Program-made: the position numbers and the translations under genes
The notes under the pieces: model-generated
Database searches by the model: none
What the model was told of the DNA's origin: nothing
The model's input: only the letters and a program-made list of their open reading frames with translations
Origin: Pseudomonas sp. MM211
GTDB lineage: Bacteria; Pseudomonadota; Gammaproteobacteria; Pseudomonadales; Pseudomonadaceae
DNA length: 64,000 bases
Assembly (NCBI RefSeq): GCF_020386635.1
Contig: NZ_CP081942.1
Location: 2,728,001-2,792,000, forward strand
Direction: 5' to 3'
Shown here: piece by piece, positions 8,325-17,388 of the stretch
How positions within the stretch are numbered: the stretch's first letter is position 1
How the letters are laid out: each line of letters begins with the position of its first letter

Positions 8325-9797
8325 ATGTGGCGTGAAACCAAACTTCTGCTGATTGACGACAACCTCGAGCGCCGCCGTGATTTATCGGTGATTCTTAATT
8401 TTCTGGGTGAGGATCATCTGGCTTTCGGCAGCAGCGACTGGCGTGGCGTAGTGGATCAGGTCGAGTCCAGCAGAGGCGTTCTTAGCGTGCTGCTCGGCGA
8501 GGTTCGGCTCAAGGGCGGGGCGCTGGATCTGCTCAGGGAGCTGGCTGCCTGGGACGAATTTCTGCCTGTACTGATGATTGATGAACATGCCATCGGTGAC
8601 TGGCCGGAGGAGTTTCGCCGCCGTGTGCTCGCGACGCTGGAGATGCCGCCCAGCTATAACAAGCTGCTCGATTCTCTACACCGTGCCCAGGTGTACCGCG
8701 AAATGTACGACCAAGCCCGCGAGCGCGGTCGGCAGCGTGAGCCAAATCTGTTTCGCAGTCTGGTGGGAACCAGCCGAGCCATCCAGCATGTGCGGCAGAT
8801 GATGCAGCAGGTCGCCGATACTGAGGCCAGCGTGTTGATCCTCGGCGAGTCAGGCACGGGTAAGGAAGTGGTCGCTCGCAACTTGCATTACCACTCCAAA
8901 CGCCGTGAAGCGCCCTTCGTACCGGTGAACTGTGGTGCGATTCCTGCTGAGTTGCTGGAAAGCGAACTGTTTGGCCATGAAAAGGGCGCGTTTACTGGTG
9001 CGATAACTACGCGTGCAGGGCGCTTCGAACTGGCCAATGGCGGTACGCTGTTTCTTGATGAGATCGGCGACATGCCGCTGCCGATGCAGGTCAAGCTGCT
9101 GCGTGTGCTGCAGGAGCGCACGTTCGAGCGGGTGGGTAGCAACAAGACCCAGAACGCCGATGTGCGCATCATTGCGGCCACGCACAAGAATCTTGAGAAC
9201 ATGATCGAGGGTGGTAGCTTCCGTGAGGATCTGTATTACCGCCTCAATGTGTTCCCCATCGAGATGGCGCCGCTGCGCGAGCGTATCGAAGATATTCCGT
9301 TGCTGATGAACGAGCTTATCTCGCGGATGGAGCACGAGAAGCGTGGCTCCATCCGCTTCAATTCGGCTGCGATCATGTCGCTCTGTCGACATGACTGGGC
9401 CGGTAACGTTCGTGAGTTGGCGAACCTGGTCGAGCGCATGGCGATCATGCATCCCTACGGGGTGATCGGCGCTGGCGAACTGCCAAAGAAATTTCGTCAT
9501 GTGGACGATGAGGACGAGCAATTGGCCGCTAGCTTGCGCGAGGAGCTGGATGAGCGCGCAGTGCTGACATCCGCTTCGTCGGGCATGGGCTCGCCGGCCA
9601 TGTTGCCGGCCGAAGGTCTGGATCTGAAGGACTATCTTGGCAACCTGGAACAGGGGCTTATCCAGCAGGCGCTGGATGACGCAGGCGGGATCGTGGCGCG
9701 TGCTGCCGAGCGGCTGCGTATTCGTCGCACCACCCTGGTCGAGAAGATGCGCAAGTACGGTATGAGCCGGCGCGAGGACGAGGCAGGGGACGAGTAA
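8325..9797 (+). CDS. fleQ: Flagellar master transcriptional regulator FleQ
   Basis: Sigma-54 enhancer-binding protein of 490 residues that activates class II flagellar genes and, with c-di-GMP, controls exopolysaccharide genes. The start [15 protein letters not shown] is the conserved FleQ N-terminus; the ORF extension of ten codons is rejected. Residues 1-125 form a receiver-like domain without a normal phosphoacceptor pattern. The AAA+ domain has Walker A GESGTGK at 174-180 and GAFTGA for sigma-54 contact. The c-di-GMP ligands known in P. aeruginosa FleQ ([10 protein letters not shown] with R144, and R185/N186) are present. A Fis-type helix-turn-helix ([19 protein letters not shown]) ends the protein. 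A FleQ-like box lies upstream. Confidence 0.97.
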   Translation: MWRETKLLLIDDNLERRRDLSVILNFLGEDHLAFGSSDWRGVVDQVESSRGVLSVLLGEVRLKGGALDLLRELAAWDEFLPVLMIDEHAIGDWPEEFRRRVLATLEMPPSYNKLLDSLHRAQVYREMYDQARERGRQREPNLFRSLVGTSRAIQHVRQMMQQVADTEASVLILGESGTGKEVVARNLHYHSKRREAPFVPVNCGAIPAELLESELFGHEKGAFTGAITTRAGRFELANGGTLFLDEIGDMPLPMQVKLLRVLQERTFERVGSNKTQNADVRIIAATHKNLENMIEGGSFREDLYYRLNVFPIEMAPLRERIEDIPLLMNELISRMEHEKRGSIRFNSAAIMSLCRHDWAGNVRELANLVERMAIMHPYGVIGAGELPKKFRHVDDEDEQLAASLREELDERAVLTSASSGMGSPAMLPAEGLDLKDYLGNLEQGLIQQALDDAGGIVARAAERLRIRRTTLVEKMRKYGMSRREDEAGDE

Positions 9798-9930
9798 GCC
9801 ACTGGCCGACTTGAGAGGGTGGGGCGCGGCGATCTGCTGCAGCCCACCGACAACGTTTCCGGTATTGCAAGATTGCACAGCCCGGCAGTCATTCAATTGA
9901 CGCTGATGACCTAAAAAAATCCCTATCTTT

Positions 9931-9956
9931 CTGAAAATAAAGACTTTTATTTTCAG
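9931..9956. repeat. 26 bp perfect palindrome abutting the fleSR sigma-54 promoter
   Basis: CTGAAAATAAA at 9931-9941 and its exact complement TTTATTTTCAG at 9946-9956, separated by GACT. The right arm runs into the -24 element of the sigma-54 site. It could be an operator, or a fleQ terminator-like hairpin read on either strand; it is AT-rich and lacks a following T run. Confidence 0.7.
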
Positions 9957-9970
9957 GCATGAGTATTGCT
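9955..9970 (+). promoter_or_regulatory. Sigma-54 (RpoN) promoter of fleSR
   Basis: AGGCATG, four bases, TTGCT. This matches TGGCACR-N4-TTGCW at all but two flanking positions, with GG and GC at the required spacing. It is 53 bp upstream of fleS. In P. aeruginosa fleSR is activated by FleQ with RpoN, which agrees. Confidence 0.75.
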
Positions 9971-10022
9971 ATCTCCTTGGCAAATGACTGTCCTATGACG
10001 GCTCGCCACGCGAGAGAGTGCA

Positions 10023-11228
10023 ATGAAACCAAGCCCGCATCTACATGCCCAGATAGAGTCTATGGCGCCCGCACAGGCGGAGCGTGTGGATCTTGAGCAG
10101 TCGCTGGCGTTGTTCGAGCAGATGTCGAGCCGGCTCGGTAGCTCTTACGATCTCCTGGAAAACCGCGTCAATGAACTGACTGGCCAACTGGCCCACGTCA
10201 GCGAGCAGCGCGTGCAGGAACTGAATGAGAAGGAGCGTCTTGCTCACCGCCTGCAGAGTTTGTTGGATCTGCTGCCGGGTGGTGTGGTGGTGATCGATGG
10301 GCAGGGTGTCGTGCGTGAGGCCAATCCGGTTGCTCGCGATATGCTTGGTGAGCCGCTGCTTGGCCGGTTGTGGCGCGAAGTAATTGCGCAGCGCTTTGCG
10401 CCGCGCCAGGACGACGGTCACGAGATTTCGCTAACGGACGGCCGTCGGCTATCGATTTCCACGCGCTCGCTGCAAGGTGAGCCAGGGCAATTGGTGCTTC
10501 TTACCGACCTGACAGAAACCCGTCGTCTGCAGGATCAGCTCTCCCGCCATGAGCGCTTGAGTGCCTTGGGGCGCATGGTCGCCTCCTTGGCGCATCAGGT
10601 GCGCACTCCGTTATCCGCTGCGCTCCTGTATGCCAGTCACCTGACTGAGCAGGTATTACCTGTAGAGCAGCAGCAACGATTTGCCGGCCGGTTGAAAGAG
10701 CGTTTGCATGAGTTGGAGCACCAGGTGCGCGACATGCTGGTGTTTGCCCGTGGCGACCTGCCGCTGTCGGATCGACTTTCCCCCAGCCAGCTCTTCGATG
10801 CATTCAGGCGCTCTGGAGAGTCGTTGGTGCAGGGGGTAGAGGTGCGTTGGCAGTGTGATGCTCGTGATGGCGAGCTGCTGTGTAACCGCGACACTCTGGT
10901 CGGTACGCTGCTTAACCTGGTCGAGAATGCCATTCAGGCAGCCGGTCGGGGAGGGCGTCTGAAGGTTCATGCCTATGTTCGTGGTGATGCCTTGCGCTTG
11001 TCCATCAGCGACAACGGTCCAGGCATCGATGCCGCGACCTTGGCGCGTCTGGGGGAGCCCTTTTTCACGACCAAAACAACCGGAACCGGCCTTGGGTTGG
11101 CGGTGGTCAAGGCGGTTGCCCGTGCACACCAGGGAGAGCTGCAGCTTCGTTCGCGACCGGGACGTGGTACCTGCGCACGATTGACTCTGCCGCTGATCAG
11201 CGCACCACCACTCTTGATTCAGGAATGA
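10023..11228 (+). CDS. fleS: Flagellar sensor histidine kinase FleS
   Basis: Cytosolic sensor kinase of 401 residues that pairs with FleR. There are no membrane helices. A coiled N-terminal region (about 20-75) precedes a PAS domain (about 78-170, LLDLLPGGVVVIDGQGVVREAN). The HisKA box SLAHQVRTPLSA follows with the phosphoacceptor His at 191. The HATPase_c domain has N-box LVENAIQAA, DNGPGI and TGTGLGLA (about 290-390). The ATG lies 53 bp after the sigma-54 site. The stop is 3 bases before fleR, so the pair is one operon. In P. aeruginosa FleSR activates class III basal-body and hook genes. Confidence 0.95.
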   Translation: MKPSPHLHAQIESMAPAQAERVDLEQSLALFEQMSSRLGSSYDLLENRVNELTGQLAHVSEQRVQELNEKERLAHRLQSLLDLLPGGVVVIDGQGVVREANPVARDMLGEPLLGRLWREVIAQRFAPRQDDGHEISLTDGRRLSISTRSLQGEPGQLVLLTDLTETRRLQDQLSRHERLSALGRMVASLAHQVRTPLSAALLYASHLTEQVLPVEQQQRFAGRLKERLHELEHQVRDMLVFARGDLPLSDRLSPSQLFDAFRRSGESLVQGVEVRWQCDARDGELLCNRDTLVGTLLNLVENAIQAAGRGGRLKVHAYVRGDALRLSISDNGPGIDAATLARLGEPFFTTKTTGTGLGLAVVKAVARAHQGELQLRSRPGRGTCARLTLPLISAPPLLIQE

Positions 11229-11231
11229 TCC

Positions 11232-12638
11232 ATGGCTGCCAAAATCCTGTTAGTTGAAGATGACCGTGCCCTGCGCGAAGCCCTGGCGGACACCCTGGAG
11301 TTGGGCGGTCATGACTATCGTGCGGTCGACTGTGCTGAAGCCGCGCTGACAGCCATTGCCGAGGAGCCATTTGGACTGGTGATCAGTGATGTGAACATGC
11401 CGGGTATGGATGGCCACCAACTGCTGTTGGTGATTCGCCAGCGGCAGCCACAATTGCCGGTGTTGTTAATGACTGCTTTTGGCGCCGTGGAGCGTGCGGT
11501 CGAAGCCATGCGCCGCGGCGCCGCCGATTACCTGGTCAAACCGTTCGAGCCCAAGGTACTGCTGGCACTGGTCGCACGGCATGCCCTGGGCCTTGCTGGC
11601 GGGCTTGAGCAGGACGGGCCAGTCGCTCGAGAACCGGCCAGCCTGCAGTTATTGGAGTTAGCTGCGCGGGTGGCTCGCAGCGATTCCACTGTGCTGATCA
11701 CCGGCGAGTCGGGTACCGGCAAAGAGGTGCTGGCACGTTACCTCCATCAGCAGTCCCCGCGATCAACTGGGCCGTTCGTTGCCATCAACTGCGCGGCGAT
11801 TCCGGACAACATGCTAGAGGCCACGCTATTTGGGCATGAGAAAGGCGCATTCACCGGTGCCGTAGCCAGTGCGCCAGGCAAGTTCGAGATGGCCGAAGGC
11901 GGCACCATTCTGCTCGACGAGATTTCCGAAATGCCCCTCGCTCTGCAGGCCAAGCTATTGCGTGTGCTGCAGGAGCGTGAGGTCGAACGGGTCGGGGCGC
12001 GTAAACCGATTAGCCTGGATATTCGAGTGCTGGCGACCAGCAACCGTGATTTGGCGGCGGAGGTTGCGGCAGGGCGCTTTCGTGAGGATCTATTCTATCG
12101 GTTATCTGTCTTCCCGCTGGCCTGGCGCCCCCTGCGTGAGCGCCCGGCGGATATCCTGCCGCTGGCCGAACGTCTGCTGAACAAATACGTACGCAAGATG
12201 AACCTCGCACCGCTACGCCTTTCCGCTCAAGCGGTCGCCTGTCTAACGAGCCATGCCTGGCCGGGCAACGTGCGTGAGCTGGACAATGCCATCCAGCGTG
12301 CGGTCATCCTCCAGCAGAATGGGGTTATCGAGCCTCATGATCTTTGTCTGACTGCGCCGATTGGCTTTGCCCCGATGGCTCAAGCAGCGCAGCCACTGGC
12401 TGTGGTGTCTGCTATGGCTGCAGTGCCGCTATCGGAACCCGCAATGATGGATGGTGCGTTGGGAGAAGATCTGCGGCGCCGCGAGTACCAGGTGATCATC
12501 GACACCTTGCGCGCCGAGCGAGGCCGTCGCAAGGAGGCCGCCGAGAGGCTGGGCATCAGCCCTCGTACTTTGCGCTACAAGCTGGCGCAGATGCGCGATG
12601 CCGGGATGGATGTCGAAGCTTATCTTTACGCAAGCTAA
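11232..12638 (+). CDS. fleR: Flagellar response regulator FleR (NtrC type)
   Basis: Response regulator of 468 residues. The N-terminal receiver has the acidic pair ED-D and phosphoacceptor Asp53 (VISDVNMPGMDG), with the conserved K in YLVKPFEP. The AAA+ sigma-54 interaction domain has [15 protein letters not shown] and DEISEMPL. The C-terminal Fis-type helix-turn-helix is REYQVIIDTLRAERGRRKEAAERLGISPRTLRYKL. It receives phosphate from FleS and activates RpoN-dependent flagellar promoters. The gene starts 3 bases after fleS. No hairpin terminator is obvious right after the stop. Confidence 0.96.
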   Translation: MAAKILLVEDDRALREALADTLELGGHDYRAVDCAEAALTAIAEEPFGLVISDVNMPGMDGHQLLLVIRQRQPQLPVLLMTAFGAVERAVEAMRRGAADYLVKPFEPKVLLALVARHALGLAGGLEQDGPVAREPASLQLLELAARVARSDSTVLITGESGTGKEVLARYLHQQSPRSTGPFVAINCAAIPDNMLEATLFGHEKGAFTGAVASAPGKFEMAEGGTILLDEISEMPLALQAKLLRVLQEREVERVGARKPISLDIRVLATSNRDLAAEVAAGRFREDLFYRLSVFPLAWRPLRERPADILPLAERLLNKYVRKMNLAPLRLSAQAVACLTSHAWPGNVRELDNAIQRAVILQQNGVIEPHDLCLTAPIGFAPMAQAAQPLAVVSAMAAVPLSEPAMMDGALGEDLRRREYQVIIDTLRAERGRRKEAAERLGISPRTLRYKLAQMRDAGMDVEAYLYAS

Positions 12639-12743
12639 GTGCGAGTAAAGCGCCACTGTTACGCGGTCTGAACAAGGTGATACCCAGAAGGCGTTCTGAA
12701 AGCCTGCCTTGATCCAGCTTGGACTCTACGGCGGCTATCGCTT

Positions 12744-12810
12744 GGTGGGTTACGCGCCGCGCCGAGAGTGTAGTGCTTGAGATGACCAGGGCCGGCGGCG
12801 CTAACCCACC
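12744..12810. repeat. Imperfect inverted repeat (MITE/REP-like), 67 bp
   Basis: GGTGGGTTACGCGCCGC at 12744-12760 faces GGCGGCGCTAACCCACC at 12794-12810. The outer nine bases are exactly complementary and the rest nearly so. It lies in the gene-free stretch between fleR and tRNA-Asn. Repeats with GGTGGGTTA ends are common between genes in GC-rich pseudomonads. No protein is encoded. Confidence 0.6.
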
Positions 12811-12861
12811 CTACGTTTGTGCATGCCTGGAAGTCCGTTATCGAGAAATCCAGCGGGTACA

Positions 12862-12888
12862 AAAAGCTCCGGTTTTCACCGAGGCTTT
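12862..12888. terminator. Degenerate hairpin at the outer edge of the tRNA-Asn stub array
   Basis: AAAGCTCCGGT and ACCGAGGCTTT form an imperfect stem around TTTC. Its place relative to the first tRNA stub is the same as that of the terminators beside the other copies, so it is probably a worn terminator of the same series, acting on the minus strand. Confidence 0.4.
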
Positions 12889-12892
12889 CGAA

Positions 12893-13189
12893 TTTGGCTC
12901 CACGACCTGGACGCGACAGCGCAGCTGAACGCGCTTCTGCGCGGCCCCGAAGGGGTGAGCGCAGCGAATAACCTGGGACGCAGTCCCTGGTGAGAGTCCG
13001 CAGGCAATAAAAAACCTGGCCTATCGACCGGGTTTCTTGAGTTTGGCTCCACGACCTGGACTCGACAGCGCAGCTGAACGCGCTTTAGCGCGGCCCCGAA
13101 GGGGGAGCGTAGCGAATAACCTGGGACGCAGTCCCTGGTGAGAGTCCGCAGGCAATAAAAAACCCGGCCTATCGACCGGGTTTCTTGAA
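12893..13189 (-). repeat. Two tandem 148-149 bp units each carrying a tRNA-Asn 3' stub
   Basis: Units 12893-13041 and 13042-13189 are nearly identical. Each begins (plus strand) with the last ~24 bases of the tRNA-Asn gene, TTTGGCTCCACGACCTGG and the following AC(T/G)CGA. About 100 bp of unit sequence and a terminator-like hairpin follow. The intact tRNA-Asn follows at once with the same 3' end. The stubs break off in the T loop, so they cannot encode tRNA. They look like remnants of tRNA gene duplication or of integrations at the tRNA 3' end. Confidence 0.8.
13158..13184 (-). terminator. Terminator of tRNA-Asn
   Basis: Read on the minus strand: AAACCCGG, loop TCGATAGG, CCGGGTT, then a run of T residues. 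It lies just downstream of the tRNA. A near copy with one mismatch (AAACCTGG on the plus strand) is at 13010-13035 in the neighbouring repeat unit. Confidence 0.7.
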
Positions 13190-13191
13190 TT

Positions 13192-13267
13192 TGGCTCCAC
13201 GACCTGGACTCGAACCAGGACCCAATGATTAACAGTCATTTGCTCTACCAACTGAGCTATCGCGGAA
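13192..13267 (-). tRNA. tRNA-Asn (GTT)
   Basis: A 76-nt cloverleaf on the minus strand starting TTCCGCGATAGCTCAGT. The anticodon loop is CTGTTAA with anticodon GTT, the T arm is GGTTCGAGTCC, and the encoded end is GCCA. A good promoter is upstream and a terminator downstream; two truncated copies of its 3' end follow in tandem. Confidence 0.97.
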
Positions 13268-13278
13268 CAGCGACGCGT

Positions 13279-13306
13279 ATCCTACTGATTACGAAGGGGA
13301 AGTCAA
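13279..13306 (-). promoter_or_regulatory. Sigma-70 promoter of tRNA-Asn
   Basis: On the minus strand: TTGACT (13306-13301), 16 bases, TAGGAT (13284-13279), 11 bases before the tRNA. The -35 lies inside the hairpin that probably ends the aminotransferase transcript. Confidence 0.6.
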
Positions 13307-13325
13307 GCATCTGCCGGCTTCCCCT
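13295..13325 (-). terminator. Probable terminator after the aminotransferase gene
   Basis: On the minus strand AGGGGAAG and CTTCCCCT form an 8-base stem around 15 bases, beginning about 8 bases past the stop codon. The tail (TCG) is not T-rich, and the hairpin overlaps the tRNA-Asn promoter. Confidence 0.45.
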
Positions 13326-13333
13326 GCATCCAC

Positions 13334-14530
13334 TCAAAGCACTTCGGCGATAGCCTTGGTGACGACTGGCAGATTGCGAGTGTTCAGTGCGGCCACGCAG
13401 ATGCGGCCGGTACCCACGGCGTAGATGCCGAACTCACTGCGCAGGCGTTCGACCTGCTCGGTGGTCAGCCCGGAGTAGGAGAACATGCCGCGCTGTTCGG
13501 CGACGAAGCCGAAGTCACGCTTGGCGTTCAGGGCTGCCAGTTGTTCGACCATGGCCAGGCGCATGGTGCGGATGCGATCGCGCATTTCACCCAGTTCGGT
13601 TTCCCACATCACGCGCAGCTCAGGGCTGTTGAGTACGGCAGCGACTACGCTGGCGCCATGGGTCGGCGGGTTGGAGTAGTTGGTGCGAATTACGCGTTTG
13701 ACCTGCGACAGCACGCGGCCGGTCTCTTCCTGGTCGACGGTGACGATGGTCAGGGCGCCGACACGCTCGCCATACAGCGAGAAGGATTTGGAGAACGAGC
13801 TGGAGACGAAGAAGGTCAGGCCAGATTGGGCGAACAAACGCACCGCGGCGGCGTCTTCTTCAATACCGTCGCCGAAACCCTGGTAGGCGATATCGAGGAA
13901 GGGCACATGTTCGCGCTCGCGCACGATTTCCAGCACGGCTTGCCAGTCTTCAGGCGTCAGGTCGACGCCGGTAGGGTTGTGGCAGCAGGCGTGCAGGACG
14001 ACGATGGAGCGGGCCGGCAGGTTCTTCAGGTCTTCGAGCAGGCCGCCACGGTTGACGCCATTGCTGAAGGCGTCGTAGTAACGGTAATTGCGTACCGGGA
14101 AACCAGCGGTTTCGAACAGCGCGCGGTGGTTTTCCCAGCTCGGGTCGCTGATGGCGACGGTCGCGTCAGGCAGCAGGCGCTTGAGAAAATCAGCGCCGGT
14201 TTTCAGAGCGCCGGTGCCGCCGATGGCCTGGGTGGTGATCACGCGGCCTTGCTGGATCAGCGGCGAGTCGCGGCCCAGCAGCAGCGTCTGCACGGCCTTG
14301 TCGTAGGCAGCGATGCCTTCGATCGGCAGGTAGCCACGGGGCGCGTGGGCGGCGGTCAAGGCGGTTTCCGCTTCGATCACGGCACGCAGCAGGGGAATGC
14401 GACCTTCTTCGTTGGTGTAGACACCCACGCCAAGGTTGACCTTGTCAGTGCGTGTATCGGCGTTGAATGCTTCGTTGAGGCCCAGGATAGGATCGCGCGG
14501 AGCCATTTCGACGGCGGAGAACAGACTCAT
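13334..14530 (-). CDS. Class I aromatic/aspartate aminotransferase
   Basis: PLP enzyme of 398 residues in the AspC/TyrB family, transferring amino groups between aspartate or aromatic amino acids and 2-oxoglutarate. It begins MSLFSAVEMAPRDPILGLNEAF, and the NLGVGVYTNEEG segment is typical of the family. HACCHNPTGVDLT carries the PLP phosphate-side motif. The Schiff-base lysine is in SSFSKSFSLYGERVGAL (about residue 247), and the substrate-carboxylate Arg is probably in the C-terminal GRICVAALN region. Substrate preference cannot be read by eye, so no symbol is given. It lies divergent to uvrB, as in other pseudomonads. Confidence 0.92.
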   Translation of the reverse strand: MSLFSAVEMAPRDPILGLNEAFNADTRTDKVNLGVGVYTNEEGRIPLLRAVIEAETALTAAHAPRGYLPIEGIAAYDKAVQTLLLGRDSPLIQQGRVITTQAIGGTGALKTGADFLKRLLPDATVAISDPSWENHRALFETAGFPVRNYRYYDAFSNGVNRGGLLEDLKNLPARSIVVLHACCHNPTGVDLTPEDWQAVLEIVREREHVPFLDIAYQGFGDGIEEDAAAVRLFAQSGLTFFVSSSFSKSFSLYGERVGALTIVTVDQEETGRVLSQVKRVIRTNYSNPPTHGASVVAAVLNSPELRVMWETELGEMRDRIRTMRLAMVEQLAALNAKRDFGFVAEQRGMFSYSGLTTEQVERLRSEFGIYAVGTGRICVAALNTRNLPVVTKAIAEVL

Positions 14531-14575
14531 GAGGGCGGCAGCTCTGTAGTGAGGGTGGGTTTAGAAACGGATTTA

Positions 14576-14726
14576 CGTTCTTAGAACCTGTTCATGATCT
14601 GCTGTGCGTCGGCCCTGCGGCGTTAAAAACAGGCTCGGAATGCTCATTTACACCAGTAAACTCCGCTTCCTCGCCTGTTTTTGCCTTGCATGGCTCTAGC
14701 TCGCTAGATCGTGAACACGTTCTTAG
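14576..14726. repeat. ~150 bp long-hairpin intergenic element
   Basis: The two halves are imperfectly complementary over their whole length. CTTAGAACCTGTTCATGATCT at the left pairs with AGATCGTGAACACGTTCTTAG at the right. Inside, TTAAAAACAGGC pairs with GCCTGTTTTTG around a central TTTACACCAGTAAA. ACGTTCTTAG occurs at both ends in direct orientation. There is no ORF. It looks like a non-autonomous MITE or REP-type repeat, and fills most of the 327 bp between the aminotransferase and uvrB genes. Confidence 0.65.
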
Positions 14727-14857
14727 CAACCCCGGCAACTGAGACTAGGGGTTGCGCAAGCGGGCCGTTAGTATAGCGGCCCATATTCTGTGTCGCGACA
14801 GCGTACACCAGGTATGACGCCAGCTCTTTCGCGGCGTCACAGCCTTTTGAGGTATTT

Positions 14858-16873
14858 ATGTCCGAGTTCCAACTGGTCACCCGTTTCCAGCCAGCCGGCG
14901 ATCAGCCCGAGGCGATCCGGCAGATGATCGAGGGCCTGGAGGCAGGCCTGTCGCACCAGACGCTGCTCGGCGTGACGGGCTCCGGCAAGACCTTCAGCAT
15001 CGCCAACGTGATCGCCAAGGTGCAGCGACCTACGCTGGTGCTGGCGCCGAACAAGACCCTGGCGGCACAGCTGTATGGCGAGTTCAAGTCGTTCTTCCCG
15101 AACAACGCGGTGGAGTACTTCGTCTCCTACTACGACTACTACCAGCCCGAGGCCTATGTGCCGTCGTCGGACACCTTCATCGAGAAGGATGCGTCGATCA
15201 ACGACCACATCGAGCAGATGCGTCTGTCGGCGACCAAGGCGCTGATCGAGCGCAAGGACGTCATCGTGGTCTGCACCGTCTCCTCGATCTACGGCCTGGG
15301 CAGCCCCGAGGAGTACCTGAAAATGGTGCTGCACCTCGACCGCGGCGACAAGATGGATCAGCGTGCGCTGCTGCGCCGCCTGGCAGAGTTGCAATACACG
15401 CGCAACGACATGGATTTCGCCCGTGCGACCTTTCGGGTGCGTGGCGATGTGATTGACGTCTTTCCGGCCGAATCCGACCTCGAGGCTATCCGCATCGAGC
15501 TGTTCGATGACGAGGTCGAGAACATTAGCGCCTTCGATCCGCTGACCGGCGAGGTGATCAGCCGTCTGCCGCGTTTCACCTTCTACCCCAAGAGCCACTA
15601 CGTGACGCCCCGCGACACGCTGCTCGAGGCGATGGAGAATATCAAGGTCGAGCTCAAGGAGCGTCTGGACTACCTGCGCGGCGCCAACAAACTGGTAGAA
15701 GCCCAGCGCCTCGAACAGCGCACCCGCTTCGATCTGGAGATGATCCTCGAGCTGGGTTACTGCAACGGCATTGAAAACTACTCCCGCTATCTCTCCGGAC
15801 GCGATTCGGGCGCGCCGCCACCGACGCTCTATGACTATTTGCCTGCCGAAGCCCTGCTGGTGATCGACGAATCCCACGTCAGCGTGCCGCAGGTCGGCGC
15901 CATGTACAAAGGCGACCGCTCGCGTAAGGAAACCTTGGTCGAGTACGGCTTCCGCCTGCCTTCCGCGTTGGATAACCGGCCGATGCGTTTTGAGGAGTGG
16001 GAAGCGGCCAGCCCGCAGACCATCTTCGTTTCTGCGACCCCAGGCCCTTACGAGGCCGACCATGCGGGGCGAGTGATTGAGCAGGTGGTGCGGCCTACGG
16101 GGCTGGTCGATCCGCAGATCGAGGTGCGTCCGGCACGCACCCAGGTCGATGATCTGTTGTCCGAAATCGGCAAGCGTGTTGCCCTGGAAGAGCGCGTACT
16201 GGTGACCACATTGACCAAGCGCATGGCCGAAGATCTGACCGACTACCTGGGTGATCACGGGGTTCGGGTGCGTTATTTGCACTCGGATATCGACACGGTG
16301 GAGCGCGTCGAGATCATTCGTGATCTGCGCATTGGTACTTTTGACGTGCTGGTGGGCATCAACCTGCTGCGCGAAGGCCTGGATATGCCCGAGGTGTCGC
16401 TGGTGGCGATCCTCGATGCGGATAAGGAGGGTTTCCTGCGTTCCGAGCGTTCGTTGATTCAGACCATCGGTCGTGCCGCCCGTAACCTCAATGGTCGCGC
16501 CATCCTCTATGCGGATCGCATGACCGGCTCCATGGAGCGCGCCATCGGCGAGACCGAGCGTCGCCGGGATAAGCAGATTGCCTTCAACGAAGCGAATGGC
16601 ATCGTGCCCAAGGGGGTATTCAAGGACGTTAAGGACATTCTCGAAGGTGCGGTAGTGCCCGGTGCCCGCAGCAAAAAGCGCAAGGGCATGGCCAAGGCTG
16701 CCGAGGAGAGCGCCCGTTACGAAGCCGAGCTGCGTTCGCCCTCGGAAATCACCAAGCGTATTCGTCAGCTGGAAGAGAAGATGTATCAACTGGCGCGTGA
16801 TCTGGAGTTCGAGGCCGCCGCGCAAATGCGCGACGAAATCCAGAAGATGCGTGAACGGTTATTGGCGTTATGA
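14858..16873 (+). CDS. uvrB: UvrABC excinuclease subunit B
   Basis: Helicase-like damage-verification subunit of nucleotide excision repair; it receives DNA from UvrA and recruits UvrC. It has 671 residues. Walker A GVTGSGKT is at 38-45. The beta-hairpin region is [21 protein letters not shown], the DExx box is VIDESHV, and the helicase motifs include [17 protein letters not shown] and [13 protein letters not shown]. The C-terminal UVR motif that contacts UvrC is [27 protein letters not shown]. The last 4 bases overlap the next gene. A small hairpin (14815-14839) sits just before the ribosome site. I found no proper LexA box upstream. Confidence 0.98.
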   Translation: MSEFQLVTRFQPAGDQPEAIRQMIEGLEAGLSHQTLLGVTGSGKTFSIANVIAKVQRPTLVLAPNKTLAAQLYGEFKSFFPNNAVEYFVSYYDYYQPEAYVPSSDTFIEKDASINDHIEQMRLSATKALIERKDVIVVCTVSSIYGLGSPEEYLKMVLHLDRGDKMDQRALLRRLAELQYTRNDMDFARATFRVRGDVIDVFPAESDLEAIRIELFDDEVENISAFDPLTGEVISRLPRFTFYPKSHYVTPRDTLLEAMENIKVELKERLDYLRGANKLVEAQRLEQRTRFDLEMILELGYCNGIENYSRYLSGRDSGAPPPTLYDYLPAEALLVIDESHVSVPQVGAMYKGDRSRKETLVEYGFRLPSALDNRPMRFEEWEAASPQTIFVSATPGPYEADHAGRVIEQVVRPTGLVDPQIEVRPARTQVDDLLSEIGKRVALEERVLVTTLTKRMAEDLTDYLGDHGVRVRYLHSDIDTVERVEIIRDLRIGTFDVLVGINLLREGLDMPEVSLVAILDADKEGFLRSERSLIQTIGRAARNLNGRAILYADRMTGSMERAIGETERRRDKQIAFNEANGIVPKGVFKDVKDILEGAVVPGARSKKRKGMAKAAEESARYEAELRSPSEITKRIRQLEEKMYQLARDLEFEAAAQMRDEIQKMRERLLAL

Positions 16874-17388
16874 GCACGAGTCGCGCGCCGCGGATCTATC
16901 TGGCCGGATTCGATGTATTCAGAACCGACGCCGTCGAGCGCGGCGAGTACCTGAAAGCACTGTGCCGCGAGCAGGGGCTGGAAGGCCTTTATCCGTTCGA
17001 TAATGAAGTGGCGCCCGGGCTCTCGCCTGCCGACTGTGCGATGCAGATATGTCGGCTGAACCTGGCGATGATCCGTGAGGCGGACGCCGTACTGGCCAAC
17101 CTGAACCTGTTCAGGGGCTTCGAACCTGACTCGGGCACCGCCTTCGAAATTGGCGCCGCGGTGGCGCTGGGCAAGCCGGTCTGGGCCTATTTCCAGCCGC
17201 AGGGCGCCATGCGTGACTGGCTGCCAGGCAACGATCAGGGGCACGATGCGCAGGGTTTCTTGATCGAGGATTTCGGCTTGCCGCGCAACCTGATGATCGC
17301 CTGTTCCTGGGCGGGCTGTAGTGCCAGTGCCGAGGAAGCAGTGTTGGCGTTAAGCCGGTATCTGCAGCGCGTGTTGCCTGAGCAGTAA
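16870..17388 (+). CDS. Nucleoside 2-deoxyribosyltransferase-like protein
   Basis: 172 residues of the PF05014 type (nucleoside 2-deoxyribosyltransferase). The N-terminal strand [14 protein letters not shown], the central [11 protein letters not shown] (Asp72) and the motif [18 protein letters not shown] with Glu93 in the position of the family's catalytic nucleophile support this. These enzymes cleave or exchange the base of deoxynucleosides. The ATG overlaps the uvrB stop (ATGA), so translation is coupled to the repair protein. A role in clearing damaged nucleosides is a guess from that context. Confidence 0.8.
   Translation: MSTSRAPRIYLAGFDVFRTDAVERGEYLKALCREQGLEGLYPFDNEVAPGLSPADCAMQICRLNLAMIREADAVLANLNLFRGFEPDSGTAFEIGAAVALGKPVWAYFQPQGAMRDWLPGNDQGHDAQGFLIEDFGLPRNLMIACSWAGCSASAEEAVLALSRYLQRVLPEQ

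Noticed and set aside
12893..13189. CRISPR-like direct repeats
   Set aside because: The repeats are 148 bp tandem units including terminators and tRNA ends, with no short unique spacers and no cas genes.
14788..14801. CTG...CAG palindrome upstream of uvrB as a LexA (SOS) box
   Set aside because: The spacing between CTG and CAG is 8 bases; LexA boxes need 10.
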